Assembly: GCA_019423265.1 (NCBI GenBank)
Contig: JAHZBS010000012.1
Location: 3,435 to 23,128, forward strand
Source of the DNA: Clostridiales bacterium
GTDB lineage: Bacteria; Bacillota_A; Clostridia; Lachnospirales; Bianqueaceae
Reading direction: 5' to 3'
Length of the DNA stretch: 19,694 nucleotides
Positions 1-7,189 of the stretch are shown here, piece after piece (the stretch's first letter is position 1; every line of letters starts with the position of its first letter). A program made the translations under genes and the position numbers. Below the pieces are notes generated by a model that was not told where the DNA came from, did no database searches, and was given only the letters and a program-made list of their open reading frames with translations.

Positions 1-353
1 GAATGCTGAAAATCAACGAATGCTACGATGGTTTTGAGATGAAGCCCAAAATCGAAGCAACCAATAACGCATTCAAAATCACACTCCCCAATACCAACTA
101 CAGGGGCGAGAGTACTTTTGTTCCGGAACCACAGAAACACGCCCCCCGAAAAGTGACATCCAAGGAGATGCGGGATGAAATCGTCATAAGTATGTTTGAA
201 ACACAGAAAACGATTACCCGTAAGGATATTGAAACCACCCTGAACGTATCACAGTCCACCGCAATTCTGATTGTTCGTGAACTGGTCGAAAGCGGCGTAC
301 TTGTCAAAGAGGGAAACGGGAAATATAGTTGCTATCGTTTGGGCGGAATCTGA
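1..353 (+). CDS. C-terminal part of a probable AlbA/Schlafen-type ATP-binding protein with a winged-helix end
   Basis: The reading frame is open to the left edge, so this is only the last ~117 residues of a longer gene. The first visible ATG (base 3) is probably internal. The visible part contains a short stretch ending in TLPNTNY, of the kind that follows the ATPase-like domain in AlbA_2/HATPase_c_4 (Schlafen-like) proteins. Next come a charged linker and a C-terminal winged helix (ITRKDIETTLNVSQSTA, then a wing ending GNGKYSCYR). Such proteins are usually annotated as putative transcriptional regulators or RecG-like ATP-binding proteins, and many sit in accessory regions. The N-terminal domain that would settle the family lies outside the window. 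The gene converges on the methyltransferase gene and shares the hairpin at 371-407. The family assignment is inference from the tail only; the DNA-binding character of the tail is more certain. Confidence 0.6.
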   Translation, partial: MLKINECYDGFEMKPKIEATNNAFKITLPNTNYRGESTFVPEPQKHAPRKVTSKEMRDEIVISMFETQKTITRKDIETTLNVSQSTAILIVRELVESGVLVKEGNGKYSCYRLGGI

Positions 354-364
354 GTGATGCACAT

Positions 365-407
365 AAAAAAGAGCCGCTACAGCACGGTAAATTTACTGTA
401 GCGGCTC
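365..407 (-). terminator. Intrinsic terminator of the purE operon
   Basis: A perfect 12-bp stem (371-382 with 396-407, GAGCCGCTACAG/CTGTAGCGGCTC) encloses a 13-base loop. Read on the minus strand it is followed by six T residues (365-370 read as AAAAAA on the plus strand). It lies about 45 bases past the methyltransferase stop. On the plus strand no T tract follows the stem, so it would be a weaker stop for the converging left-edge gene. Confidence 0.85.
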
Positions 408-451
408 CTCCCACATAAGCAGACTGAAACAGGTGTCTTCGGTGCAAAGAC

Positions 452-1303
452 CTAGCGCGGTCCCGCAGCCTCCTGGCTTTTGACTGCCACAAAGCACAGT
501 GTATTCCCTGTTCCCGTGTAGGGCTTACCACAAACGTCATCAAACATAGCTTGGATCTCAAACCCAAATGGCGACAGCTCGTCCGCCAGCCTCTGCGCTG
601 TATACGCCGTATCCCAGGTTAAATACTCGTGTATACTGTCGTTGGTTATGACAATATGTTGGTCTACAGAAACCGTATTGTCTTCATAGAGATACGTTGC
701 ATCTAAACAGATATGCGGTTGAGGGCTCCAAAAGCAACCGTTTTCACATAGCGACCAAGAGTTTACTTCCCTTTTGTTTTTATAGCTTTCCTCTGTGAAA
801 ACATCAAAGATAAACAAACCTCCTGGTTTTAAAGCGCTGTATATTTTCGGCAGAAGCGTCCTCCGCTCACTGAGCGTTAATGCCCCATAATCGCAATAAA
901 TTAAAGTGATTGCATCAAACGCACCGGCATAGTCAAGCTCCAAATAGTTTTTGTAGATATAGTGGGTCTTTGTATCTTGACTTTTGGCATACGCAATCGA
1001 CCGTTTGGAATAATCGATACCCGTTACATCATAGCCCATTTCCGATAACGGTTTCGTATATAGCCCCGGACCGCAGCCGAGGTCCAGGATTTTGCCATCC
1101 TTCACAATCACAGTGGAAAGCCATTGCACCGAGCGCTCAATATCGCTGTGCTTTCGGCTGGCGGCCTCAAAATCGGGATTCAAATGAGCTTCCAGCATAC
1201 CCTTTGAGATATGCTCATGGTCCCAAAAGGGCTCGCTGCTCCGCTGCCAAAGCACCGGCCTTTTAAGGAACGCAAACAATTTATCAATCATGTCAATCTC
1301 CAT
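452..1303 (-). CDS. Class I SAM-dependent methyltransferase
   Basis: This 283-residue soluble protein has a Rossmann-type methyltransferase core. The SAM-binding motif I is LDLGCGPG at residues 73-80, an acidic residue follows at about D87 (VTGIDYS), and a motif near 157-167 reads LKPGGLFIFDV. The C-terminal part probably makes the substrate pocket. An N-terminal segment (FWDHEHISKGMLEAHLNPD) precedes the core. The substrate cannot be read from the sequence. The ATG at 1303 is chosen because it lies just 4 bases after the purF-like stop and is preceded by GGGGGAGG. The same frame extends upstream to 1342, but that would overlap purF-like with no better signal; ATG 1291 is a second possibility. 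It is the last gene of the purE operon, before a strong terminator. Co-transcription suggests, but does not prove, a link to purine or one-carbon metabolism. Confidence 0.85.
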   Translation of the reverse strand: MEIDMIDKLFAFLKRPVLWQRSSEPFWDHEHISKGMLEAHLNPDFEAASRKHSDIERSVQWLSTVIVKDGKILDLGCGPGLYTKPLSEMGYDVTGIDYSKRSIAYAKSQDTKTHYIYKNYLELDYAGAFDAITLIYCDYGALTLSERRTLLPKIYSALKPGGLFIFDVFTEESYKNKREVNSWSLCENGCFWSPQPHICLDATYLYEDNTVSVDQHIVITNDSIHEYLTWDTAYTAQRLADELSPFGFEIQAMFDDVCGKPYTGTGNTLCFVAVKSQEAAGPR

Positions 1304-1307
1304 TCCT

Positions 1308-2726
1308 CTATTCCTCCCCCGTCCAGCAATAAGTGCAGACATCGCAGGACGGAATCTGGATCGCTTCTAACATAGTTTCCAGGCTCTGATAGTGGAGCGA
1401 TGTGAAATTCAATTTTTCCCGAATCTTCTCCACCATAGCCTTATACTCCGGGGATTCCGTATCCGAATATTTCTTTAAGGTTTCCTCCGACGGCACGCCG
1501 CCCTCCAGCTCCACGATGACGCGCCGGGTAATCAAATCCATCTCCGAGGATGAGCGGGAGAAATTCAGATACTTGCACCCGTACACAATGGGCGGGCAGG
1601 CGGGGCGGATGTGGACCTCCCTGGCACCGCTGTTGTAGAGAAACTGAACCGTCTCCCCCATCTGCGTTCCGCGCACAATGGAATCATCGATAAAGAGCAG
1701 ACTTTTATCCTTGATTAGATCTTCCACGGGGATTAGCTTCATGTGGGCCACGAGATTGCGCATCTCCTGTCTCTGAGGCATGAAGCTTCGAGGCCAGGTA
1801 GGCGTATACTTGATGAAAGGTCTCGCAAAGGGGATCCCGGAGGCGTTGGCGTAGCCGATGGCCGCCGCCAAGCCCGAGTCTGGGATTCCGGCCACATAGT
1901 CGATGCTCTCCGGATCGACCTCGTCCTCCTTCGCTAGGAGCTCGCCACAGCGGTACCGCATACTCTCCACGCTGACCCCCTCATAGGATGCCGACGGATA
2001 CCCGTAGTAGGTCCAAAGAAAGGCGCAAACCCTCTTTTTTTTCAGCCTTTCCAACTTCACCTCCACGGAATCCGGTGTGACAAAGACCACCTCGCCCGGC
2101 CCTAACTCGCGCTCATCGGTATACCCGAGATTCAGGTAGGCAAAGGACTCAAAAGAAGCGCAGTGGGCTCCCTCCTTTCGCCCAATGACCACCGGCGTCC
2201 GCCCGACTATATCCCGGGCGGCGTAAAATCCATTCTCTGTGAGAATCAGAATCGACATGGAGCCGTCGATCTTCTCCTGGGCAAACCGGATCCCTTCCGG
2301 AATGCTGTCTTTTCGATTAATCAGAGCCGCCACCAGCTCCGTCGCATTGATCCGGCCGCCGCTCATCTCTAGGAAATGCATGTTGCCCCCCTGAAACGCC
2401 ATATCCACTAGCTCTTTCTCATTATTGATGCGCCCTACGGTGGTAATCGCATAATTTCCAAGATGGGACCGGACAATCAGCGGCTGCGGTTCGTTATCGC
2501 TGATACAGCCAATGCCAAAATGGCCTTTCATCTCTTCCACATCCCGCTCGAATTTCGTCCGAAAGGGTGAGTTCTCAATATTATGAATGGCCCGTTCAAA
2601 TCCTGTCTCCTCAGCGTAAACCGCCATTCCACCCCGTTTTGTTCCCAGATGGGAATGGTAGTCCACGCCAAAAAATAAGTCCATCACACAGTCCTGCCGC
2701 GATGCAACCCCAAAAAAGCCTCCCAA
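1308..2726 (-). CDS. Amidophosphoribosyltransferase (PurF) paralogue with a degenerate glutaminase domain
   Basis: This 472-residue protein has PurF architecture: an N-terminal Ntn-hydrolase glutaminase fold (about 1-230) followed by a type I phosphoribosyltransferase domain with the PRPP loop FIDDSIVRGT at 345-354. Residues matching the 4Fe-4S ligands of Bacillus-type PurF are present (C234, C384, C464, C467). Authentic PurF begins with Cys after Met; here the start reads MGGFFGV, with Gly in that place. Other glutaminase residues are also replaced. The Arg of HVRY is lost (GCISDNEPQP at 73-82), the Asn of HNGNL is Val97, and the Asp of TSDSE is Ala128. It should therefore be unable to use glutamine. 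It may make phosphoribosylamine from free ammonia, or have another or regulatory role. The start is a TTG with GAGAGGAG 8 bases upstream; no ATG precedes it before an in-frame stop at 2748-2750. It lies 27 bases after purE and 4 bases before the methyltransferase. Confidence 0.88.
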   Translation of the reverse strand: MGGFFGVASRQDCVMDLFFGVDYHSHLGTKRGGMAVYAEETGFERAIHNIENSPFRTKFERDVEEMKGHFGIGCISDNEPQPLIVRSHLGNYAITTVGRINNEKELVDMAFQGGNMHFLEMSGGRINATELVAALINRKDSIPEGIRFAQEKIDGSMSILILTENGFYAARDIVGRTPVVIGRKEGAHCASFESFAYLNLGYTDERELGPGEVVFVTPDSVEVKLERLKKKRVCAFLWTYYGYPSASYEGVSVESMRYRCGELLAKEDEVDPESIDYVAGIPDSGLAAAIGYANASGIPFARPFIKYTPTWPRSFMPQRQEMRNLVAHMKLIPVEDLIKDKSLLFIDDSIVRGTQMGETVQFLYNSGAREVHIRPACPPIVYGCKYLNFSRSSSEMDLITRRVIVELEGGVPSEETLKKYSDTESPEYKAMVEKIREKLNFTSLHYQSLETMLEAIQIPSCDVCTYCWTGEE

Positions 2727-2734
2727 ATCGGTAT

Positions 2735-2742
2735 CTCCTCTC
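2735..2742 (-). promoter_or_regulatory. Ribosome binding site that fixes the TTG start of the purF-like gene
   Basis: Read on the minus strand, GAGAGGAG ends 8 bases before the TTG at 2726. The seven codons between the upstream in-frame stop and this TTG contain no ATG or GTG and no Cys codon. The Gly in the nucleophile position is therefore not explained by a missed upstream start. Confidence 0.7.
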
Positions 2743-2753
2743 GTTATCTAGTC

Positions 2754-3254
2754 CTACAGCTGCGCCGCCTCTAGCCGCAGCTTTGCATCCTTTTCTTTCA
2801 CACTTTCGACCATATCCCGCTTCATGGCCTCCAATTGTTCTTGTAACCCTTCGTCCGAAACGGCAAGGATCTGGACAGCCAAAAGTGCCGCGTTCTCCGC
2901 GCCGTCGATGGCCACGGTGGCCACGGGGATCCCCTTTGGCATCTGCACGGTGGACAGCAGCGCGTCCAGCCCGTCCAGAGTGGACGACTTAATAGGAATC
3001 CCGATGACAGGCAGCGTCGTGTGCGCCGCCAACACGCCAGCCAGGTGCGCCGCCTTCCCTGCCGCCGCAATAATCACCCCAAAGCCTGCCTGGTGTGCGC
3101 CGGATGCAAAGGATGAAGCCTCCTCCGGAGTGCGGTGCGCGCTCATCACGCGGACTTCTGTCTCAATGCCAAAGCCCTTGAGCGTTTTCACCGCCCCCTT
3201 CAGCACGCCCCAATCGCTGTCGCTTCCCATAATAACTGCAACCTTCTTTGCCAT
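2754..3254 (-). CDS. purE: 5-(carboxyamino)imidazole ribonucleotide mutase (PurE)
   Basis: This 166-residue cytosolic enzyme is the usual length for a bacterial class I PurE. These enzymes rearrange N5-carboxyaminoimidazole ribonucleotide to CAIR in de novo purine synthesis. Diagnostic motifs are GSDSDW at 10-15, SAHRTPE at 38-44 with the catalytic His40, AAGKAAHLAGVLAAHTTLPV at about 63-82, and the VQMPKGIPVATVAI block at about 103-116. Class I PurE normally works with PurK; no purK is in the window, so the CO2-fixing partner must be elsewhere. The ATG at 3254 is supported by AAGGAGG 8 bases upstream. It is the first gene of a three-gene operon (purE, purF-like, methyltransferase) with its own promoter at 3347-3375. 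The match to PurE is unambiguous. Confidence 0.97.
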   Translation of the reverse strand: MAKKVAVIMGSDSDWGVLKGAVKTLKGFGIETEVRVMSAHRTPEEASSFASGAHQAGFGVIIAAAGKAAHLAGVLAAHTTLPVIGIPIKSSTLDGLDALLSTVQMPKGIPVATVAIDGAENAALLAVQILAVSDEGLQEQLEAMKRDMVESVKEKDAKLRLEAAQL

Positions 3255-3302
3255 ATTCGTTCCTCCTTACTCTATCTGGCCTCTCATTATCCAATCGCTA
3301 AA

Positions 3303-3323
3303 CCTGCGGCGCTCGACCGCAGG
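3303..3323 (-). other. GC-rich hairpin in the purE leader
   Basis: A 7-bp perfect stem (CCTGCGG/CCGCAGG) with a 7-base loop lies in the predicted 5' untranslated leader of purE, followed on the minus strand by TTTAGCG. The short T run makes it a weak candidate attenuator. It does not resemble a purine riboswitch core. It could equally be an incidental structure. Confidence 0.35.
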
Positions 3324-3346
3324 CCGAAACTCTCTGCCGCATGTCT

Positions 3347-3375
3347 ATTTTAAACCAAATTCCCTAAAATAGCAA
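3347..3375 (-). promoter_or_regulatory. Predicted sigma-A promoter of the purE operon
   Basis: On the minus strand TTGCTA (3370-3375) and TAAAAT (3347-3352) are separated by exactly 17 bases. They match 4 of 6 and 5 of 6 consensus positions. Transcription would start near 3340, giving a leader of about 85 bases before purE. It lies after the terminator of the importer operon, which supports separate transcription. Confidence 0.6.
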
Positions 3376-3423
3376 CGGCAATTTTTCATACTGCCCTGCG
3401 CTTATATCCTGTGAGATGCAAAA

Positions 3424-3456
3424 CAGGACGGCCCCTATCATACATAGGCCGTCCTG
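3424..3456 (-). terminator. Intrinsic terminator of the importer operon
   Basis: A 10-bp stem (CAGGACGGCC/GGCCGTCCTG) with a 13-base loop lies about 20 bases past the solute-binding-protein stop. On the minus strand it is followed by TTTT. The T tract is short but the stem is strong, and a promoter for the next operon follows. Confidence 0.7.
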
Positions 3457-3474
3457 CCGCTTTCGCCACAGCGA

Positions 3475-5037
3475 TTATTTTTTATTGGCTTCCCACCATG
3501 CGTCCAGCTGTTTCTGCGATTCCGCCAAAACGACTGTCGCAGGCTCGCGCATTTTTTCCACATACTGGTCGTACCGCGCTTCATAGTCGTCTTCCCAGTA
3601 CCATTTATCAAATTCTTTTTTAATGGCGGACATCGCCGCGATTTCCGCTGTGACAGGCTCTGGGTCAAATGTGTAACCTAAGACCGGCGTGACTTCCGCT
3701 TCCCGGTTGATTTTATCCGTCTCTTCCCAAATGCCGTCCTGCTGGCTGACCATCAATATGGCGTTAAATTGATTTCCGATGGCCCAGGCAGAATTGTAGA
3801 AATAGCCGCTGTTTTCAATGGCCTGTACTTTGCCATCCTCGAGGGTATAATTCTGTCCTTCGATGCCAAAATTTAAGGTATTGAAGATCTCCGCATCCGT
3901 ATTCATAACCTCGATCATCTTCAAGGCTGCCTCCGGCTGCTTGCTCTTGGAGCTGACTGCCGTCATGGTGGACCGAGCCGCCGTGGAGCCCACAAAGGGA
4001 ACCTGTACCGCTACCTGTACCCACTCAATGCCGCCGGATTTGATCTGCACTTCCGCCTCTCCGCCCGGCTTTATGACGCCCTCCGATGAGGCGAACCGCC
4101 CGGCGGCCATATCGGCCGTCTGATCCTGAACTGTGGCGACGTCAGGGCGAATATAGCCCTTTTCCAACAGCTTCCGGTTATTGATACCAATAACCCACGA
4201 GCCGTTATTCATCTCCAGCTGCTCTTCTTTGCTCAGCAGAGCGTCCATAAATACCTTGTGTTCCGGGTCATCCTTGTCGATACTCCCCTGCTCAACATCG
4301 ATATACTTATTGCCATCGATTTTATTCTGGGTAAAATACAGCTCATCCCCAACTCCAGTCCCGTAGGGATACAATTCCGGATGCTTTTCCTTTACAAATT
4401 CCCAAAATGGCTCCGCATCCCAGAATGTTTTGATCTCTGTATAATCCCAGTCGATACCGGCCTCTTTCATCTCCTCGACGATGGCCTTTTGGAACGTAAA
4501 GCCCCAGGAGCTATACGATATCTGATAGTTGGGAATGGCATAGATCTTTCCATTGATTCTGGCCTGCTCAAAGAGAAATTCCGGCAGCGCCTCCTTCAGC
4601 TTTGTAAAATCATCCAGATAGTCGTCCAGCGCAAGAAACGCTCCCTTTGCCACCTGAACAGGGTATTTATTCAGCCAGGATTGACTGGTGTAGCACAGGT
4701 CATACTCCTCGCCGGAGTTGATTTTCATGTTCATCTTCTCGTCGTAGGTTCCAGCGGGATACGTCTCAAAATTCAGCGCCAGCCCGTAGCGCTCCCCCAG
4801 GAGCTCATTTACCTTCTGGTATACAGGCTCTGCATTTTGCTGATCCTCCCCCAGACAAACCCATTTAATTGTGGCAATCTCCTGCGGCTTACCGCTTGCC
4901 TCCGAAGAGTTTTGGTCCACGGCCGAAGACGCCTGGCTGCTGTTCTGGGAGTCAGAATTTTTGTCCTTACATCCCGCGGTTCCTGCGCAGAGGGCAACTG
5001 CCAGCAACAGGCACAGCCCAGCTTTCACTTTCTTCAT
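3475..5037 (-). CDS. Extracellular solute-binding lipoprotein of a carbohydrate ABC importer
   Basis: This 520-residue lipoprotein is of the LplA/LipO type, which captures sugars or oligosaccharides outside the membrane and hands them to the permease pair. A basic N terminus (MKKVK) and hydrophobic core lead to a lipobox TAGC with Cys23 as the lipidated residue. A Ser/Asn/Gln-rich tether (about 27-48) follows. The C-terminal part (GYTFDPEPVTAEIAA onward) resembles the DUF3502 domain found in this subfamily. The length fits the large-SBP class used for polysaccharide fragments. The ATG at 5037 has AAGGAGG 7 bases upstream. It is the last gene of the operon, after the two permeases, and a hairpin at 5065-5089 lies just before it. 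The ligand cannot be inferred: no glycoside hydrolase or sugar-metabolic gene is nearby. Confidence 0.93.
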   Translation of the reverse strand: MKKVKAGLCLLLAVALCAGTAGCKDKNSDSQNSSQASSAVDQNSSEASGKPQEIATIKWVCLGEDQQNAEPVYQKVNELLGERYGLALNFETYPAGTYDEKMNMKINSGEEYDLCYTSQSWLNKYPVQVAKGAFLALDDYLDDFTKLKEALPEFLFEQARINGKIYAIPNYQISYSSWGFTFQKAIVEEMKEAGIDWDYTEIKTFWDAEPFWEFVKEKHPELYPYGTGVGDELYFTQNKIDGNKYIDVEQGSIDKDDPEHKVFMDALLSKEEQLEMNNGSWVIGINNRKLLEKGYIRPDVATVQDQTADMAAGRFASSEGVIKPGGEAEVQIKSGGIEWVQVAVQVPFVGSTAARSTMTAVSSKSKQPEAALKMIEVMNTDAEIFNTLNFGIEGQNYTLEDGKVQAIENSGYFYNSAWAIGNQFNAILMVSQQDGIWEETDKINREAEVTPVLGYTFDPEPVTAEIAAMSAIKKEFDKWYWEDDYEARYDQYVEKMREPATVVLAESQKQLDAWWEANKK

Positions 5038-5064
5038 AATGAATCCTCCTTTTTTGATTTATAT

Positions 5065-5089
5065 CAATACGGAATTGCTCCCGTAATTG
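5065..5089 (-). other. Intercistronic hairpin before the solute-binding-protein gene
   Basis: In the 57-base gap between the second permease and the lipoprotein gene, CAATACGG (5065-5072) pairs with CCGTAATTG (5081-5089). This gives 8 pairs with one bulged A and an 8-base loop. No T tract follows on the minus strand, so it is unlikely to be a terminator. Hairpins in this position can stabilise the message of the binding protein, which is needed in excess over the permeases. That role is inferred, not shown. Confidence 0.4.
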
Positions 5090-5095
5090 TCCCGA

Positions 5096-5983
5096 TTACC
5101 CTTTGACCGCTCCCACCGTGAGACCGGAGACAAAATATTTTTGAAAAAAAGGGAAGATAACCAGCATCGGCCCTGTTGCCACCACAGCCATGGCCATCAG
5201 CAGATTCTCCCCCGGGATCTTGCCCGGGTCGAAGCTTCCCCCCGCATGATTCGCCAGATTCATCTGGGTCAGCAGGGCCTGAATATTCTTCTGGATGGTG
5301 TACAGCAGATATTGAAGTGGATATAAATTTTTATCGTCGATGTAATAGAGCGCTGTGCTCCAGTCATTCCACTTGGCCATAGCGTTAAAAAAGGCAACTG
5401 TGGCTAAAACCGGTACGGACAAGGGCAGCGCAATCTGGAAATAGATACGGATCTCACTGGCGCCGTCAATCTTAGCCGATTCATACAGCGATTCCGGCAG
5501 TTTTTGCATAAAAGTGCGGATCATAATAACGTGGAAGACATTGACCAGCGACGGCAGGATCATAATCCATATGGTATTTTTTAGATGCAGCCCCTGGGTG
5601 ATCCAGATATAGCTGGGCACCAGCCCTCCGGAAAAAAGCATGGTAAAAAAGAAGTAGAAGGACAAGGCCCTGCGAAAACGACAATTCTTCCTGGCCAACG
5701 GGTATGCGGCGGCGGACATGACGAAGAGCCCCACCAAAACCGTAGCCACGGTGACGAGGATCGTCACTCCATAGGCCCGCAAGATAACATCCGGAGTCTT
5801 GAAAATAGCCTCATAGGCCGATGTATCAATCCTCACAGGAAAAATACGGTATCCATAGTCGTTTAAATCCAACGGCGACGTAAAGGATGCCGATAGGACG
5901 ATGAGAAAGGGCAGAATACAGATGAGTACATAAAAAATTCCGATTGTATGTAACAGGATCTGCGGCCGCTGTTTTTTTGCCAT
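5096..5983 (-). CDS. Carbohydrate ABC transporter permease, LplC/YtcP type
   Basis: This 295-residue inner-membrane permease belongs to the MalG-like branch. Hydrophobic segments are visible near residues 10-33, 73-95, 108-128, 137-157, 185-207 and 262-283. The cytoplasmic EAA loop that contacts the ATPase is at about 167-191 (YESAKIDGASEIRIYFQIAL). The C terminus ends in the family-typical pattern FVSGLTVGAVKG. The start ATG at 5983 is preceded by AGGAGG, which overlaps the stop of the upstream permease 11 bases away, so the two permeases are probably translated in a coupled way. Together they form the channel for the lipoprotein-delivered sugar. No ATPase gene is present in the operon, as is usual for this subfamily. 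Confidence 0.93.
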   Translation of the reverse strand: MAKKQRPQILLHTIGIFYVLICILPFLIVLSASFTSPLDLNDYGYRIFPVRIDTSAYEAIFKTPDVILRAYGVTILVTVATVLVGLFVMSAAAYPLARKNCRFRRALSFYFFFTMLFSGGLVPSYIWITQGLHLKNTIWIMILPSLVNVFHVIMIRTFMQKLPESLYESAKIDGASEIRIYFQIALPLSVPVLATVAFFNAMAKWNDWSTALYYIDDKNLYPLQYLLYTIQKNIQALLTQMNLANHAGGSFDPGKIPGENLLMAMAVVATGPMLVIFPFFQKYFVSGLTVGAVKG

Positions 5984-5994
5984 ACGATTCCCTC

Positions 5995-6933
5995 CTAGAA
6001 CAGAGCGCTGTCTTTGTCAATGCGGCGGACGATGAAATTCGTCGTCAAAATGAGAACAAATCCCACCACCGATTGAAATAAACCTACCGCCGCCGACATG
6101 CCGATGTCTCCCACCTGAATTAAGGCGCGGTAAATATAGGTGTCTATAACATCCGTCGTCGGATACAAAGCCCCGCTGTCCCGGGTGACGTTAAAGAACA
6201 GGCCAAAATCCGCGCGGAAAATATTCCCGATATTCAGAATCTGCATGATCACAATCAGGGGGACAAGAAACGGCAGGGTCACATAGCGAAATTGCTGCCA
6301 TTTTGTGGCGCCGTCCAGAGCCGCCGCTTCAAAATACTCCGGATCGATTCCCATAAGACTGGCAAAATAAAACAGACTCCCGTTACCTACGCCGTGCCAC
6401 AGGGAGGTTATCAGCAGGATAACCGGCCAATATTGGGGTTCCGAGTACCATTTCACAGCTTCATGCCCCATTTTTTGCAGGACCTGGTTTACAAGGCCAC
6501 CCACCGGTTTCAGCAGGGCATAGACGAGATACCCAACCACAACCCAGGACAGGAAGCTGGGGATGATCGCCACCGTCTGGTACACTTTGATGGCAGACTT
6601 GCGCCGGAGGGAAAAACACATCTGCGCAAAGGCTACGCTGGCCACCAAGCCCACGGCCATAAACAGTAAATTCAATCCCAGGGTATTGCGCACCGTCCTC
6701 CAGGCGTCGCTGGACTTAAAAAAGAACTCAAAGTTCTTGAATCCCACCCATGGACTTCCAAATATACCGCCGGCCACATTAAATTTTTCAAATGCTATCA
6801 CAATACCGCCCATGGGAATATAGGCAAAACAGAAGATCAAGAGGATCGCCGGGAGGCAGAGCAGCAAAAATTCAAAATTATCCACCCGTTTGCTGACGGC
6901 CCCTCGCTTCCCTGACCTTGTCGCTTTTTTCAT
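5995..6933 (-). CDS. Carbohydrate ABC transporter permease, LplB type
   Basis: This 312-residue permease is the MalF-like partner. A short basic cytoplasmic N terminus (MKKATRSGKR) precedes a hydrophobic segment at about 21-45, and further membrane segments follow. The EAA loop is at about 200-225 (YFEAAALDGATKWQQFRYVT). The start at 6933 is chosen because AAAGGA lies about 10 bases upstream and the protein then begins as LplB homologues do. The same frame continues 60 codons further, to 7113, but that extension would run through the promoter at 6976-7004. It is the first gene of the importer operon and is divergent from the response-regulator gene, which probably controls it. Confidence 0.92.
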   Translation of the reverse strand: MKKATRSGKRGAVSKRVDNFEFLLLCLPAILLIFCFAYIPMGGIVIAFEKFNVAGGIFGSPWVGFKNFEFFFKSSDAWRTVRNTLGLNLLFMAVGLVASVAFAQMCFSLRRKSAIKVYQTVAIIPSFLSWVVVGYLVYALLKPVGGLVNQVLQKMGHEAVKWYSEPQYWPVILLITSLWHGVGNGSLFYFASLMGIDPEYFEAAALDGATKWQQFRYVTLPFLVPLIVIMQILNIGNIFRADFGLFFNVTRDSGALYPTTDVIDTYIYRALIQVGDIGMSAAVGLFQSVVGFVLILTTNFIVRRIDKDSALF

Positions 6934-6975
6934 GGTTAATCGATTCCTTTCTATGTACGGTCTAGGTATGATTAA

Positions 6976-7004
6976 ATTATAACAATTTCTCAATTTCCAA
7001 ACAA
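6976..7004 (-). promoter_or_regulatory. Predicted promoter of the importer operon (extended -10)
   Basis: On the minus strand TTGTTT (6999-7004) and a perfect TATAAT (6976-6981) are 17 bases apart. The TG one base upstream of the TATAAT makes an extended -10. The leader to the LplB-type start is about 36 bases. Three copies of AAATTG (minus strand) lie at 6983-6988, 6991-6996 and 7011-7016, in the spacer and just upstream of the -35. This is a plausible site for the divergently encoded AraC-type regulator. Confidence 0.7.
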
Positions 7005-7120
7005 TGATAGCAATTTGCTTTTCTATGGTGTTAATTTGCCTTACTGAACCATGGCGCTCCATCTTATGTGAACTTTTTTTGTCCAGATGTGGATGTTTTT
7101 TTGACCTCTCCAAAAACTTC

Positions 7121-7150
7121 TTCGACGAACATATTCAAATATGATATAAT
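7121..7150 (+). promoter_or_regulatory. Predicted promoter of the two-component genes (extended -10)
   Basis: A perfect TATAAT at 7145-7150 is preceded by TG one base away, an extended -10. The best -35 candidate, TTCGAC at 7121-7126 (18-base spacer), is poor, as is common when the extended -10 is present. The leader to the response-regulator ATG at 7190 is about 33 bases and contains AAAGGGG as ribosome binding site. Confidence 0.6.
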
Positions 7151-7189
7151 AACTACAGACGCCATTGTATGCGAAAGGGGTTTCTACAT

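Noticed and set aside
1308..2726. The PurF paralogue as a pseudogene
   Set aside because: The frame is intact over 472 codons, with a good ribosome binding site, an intact PRPP loop and all four expected cluster cysteines, inside a tight operon. Specific loss of glutaminase residues fits altered function better than decay.
2824..3372. A 182-codon plus-strand frame antisense to purE
   Set aside because: It mirrors the well-conserved PurE reading frame and has no independent support.
4258..5106. A 282-codon open frame on the plus strand
   Set aside because: It lies entirely antisense to the solute-binding-protein gene, has no ribosome binding site and resembles no family. The minus-strand protein has a lipobox and family features.
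7113..7169. Upstream starts for the LplB-type permease (7113) and the response regulator (7169)
   Set aside because: The permease extension would cross the predicted promoter and lacks family resemblance. The regulator extension would place the ribosome binding site inside the gene.
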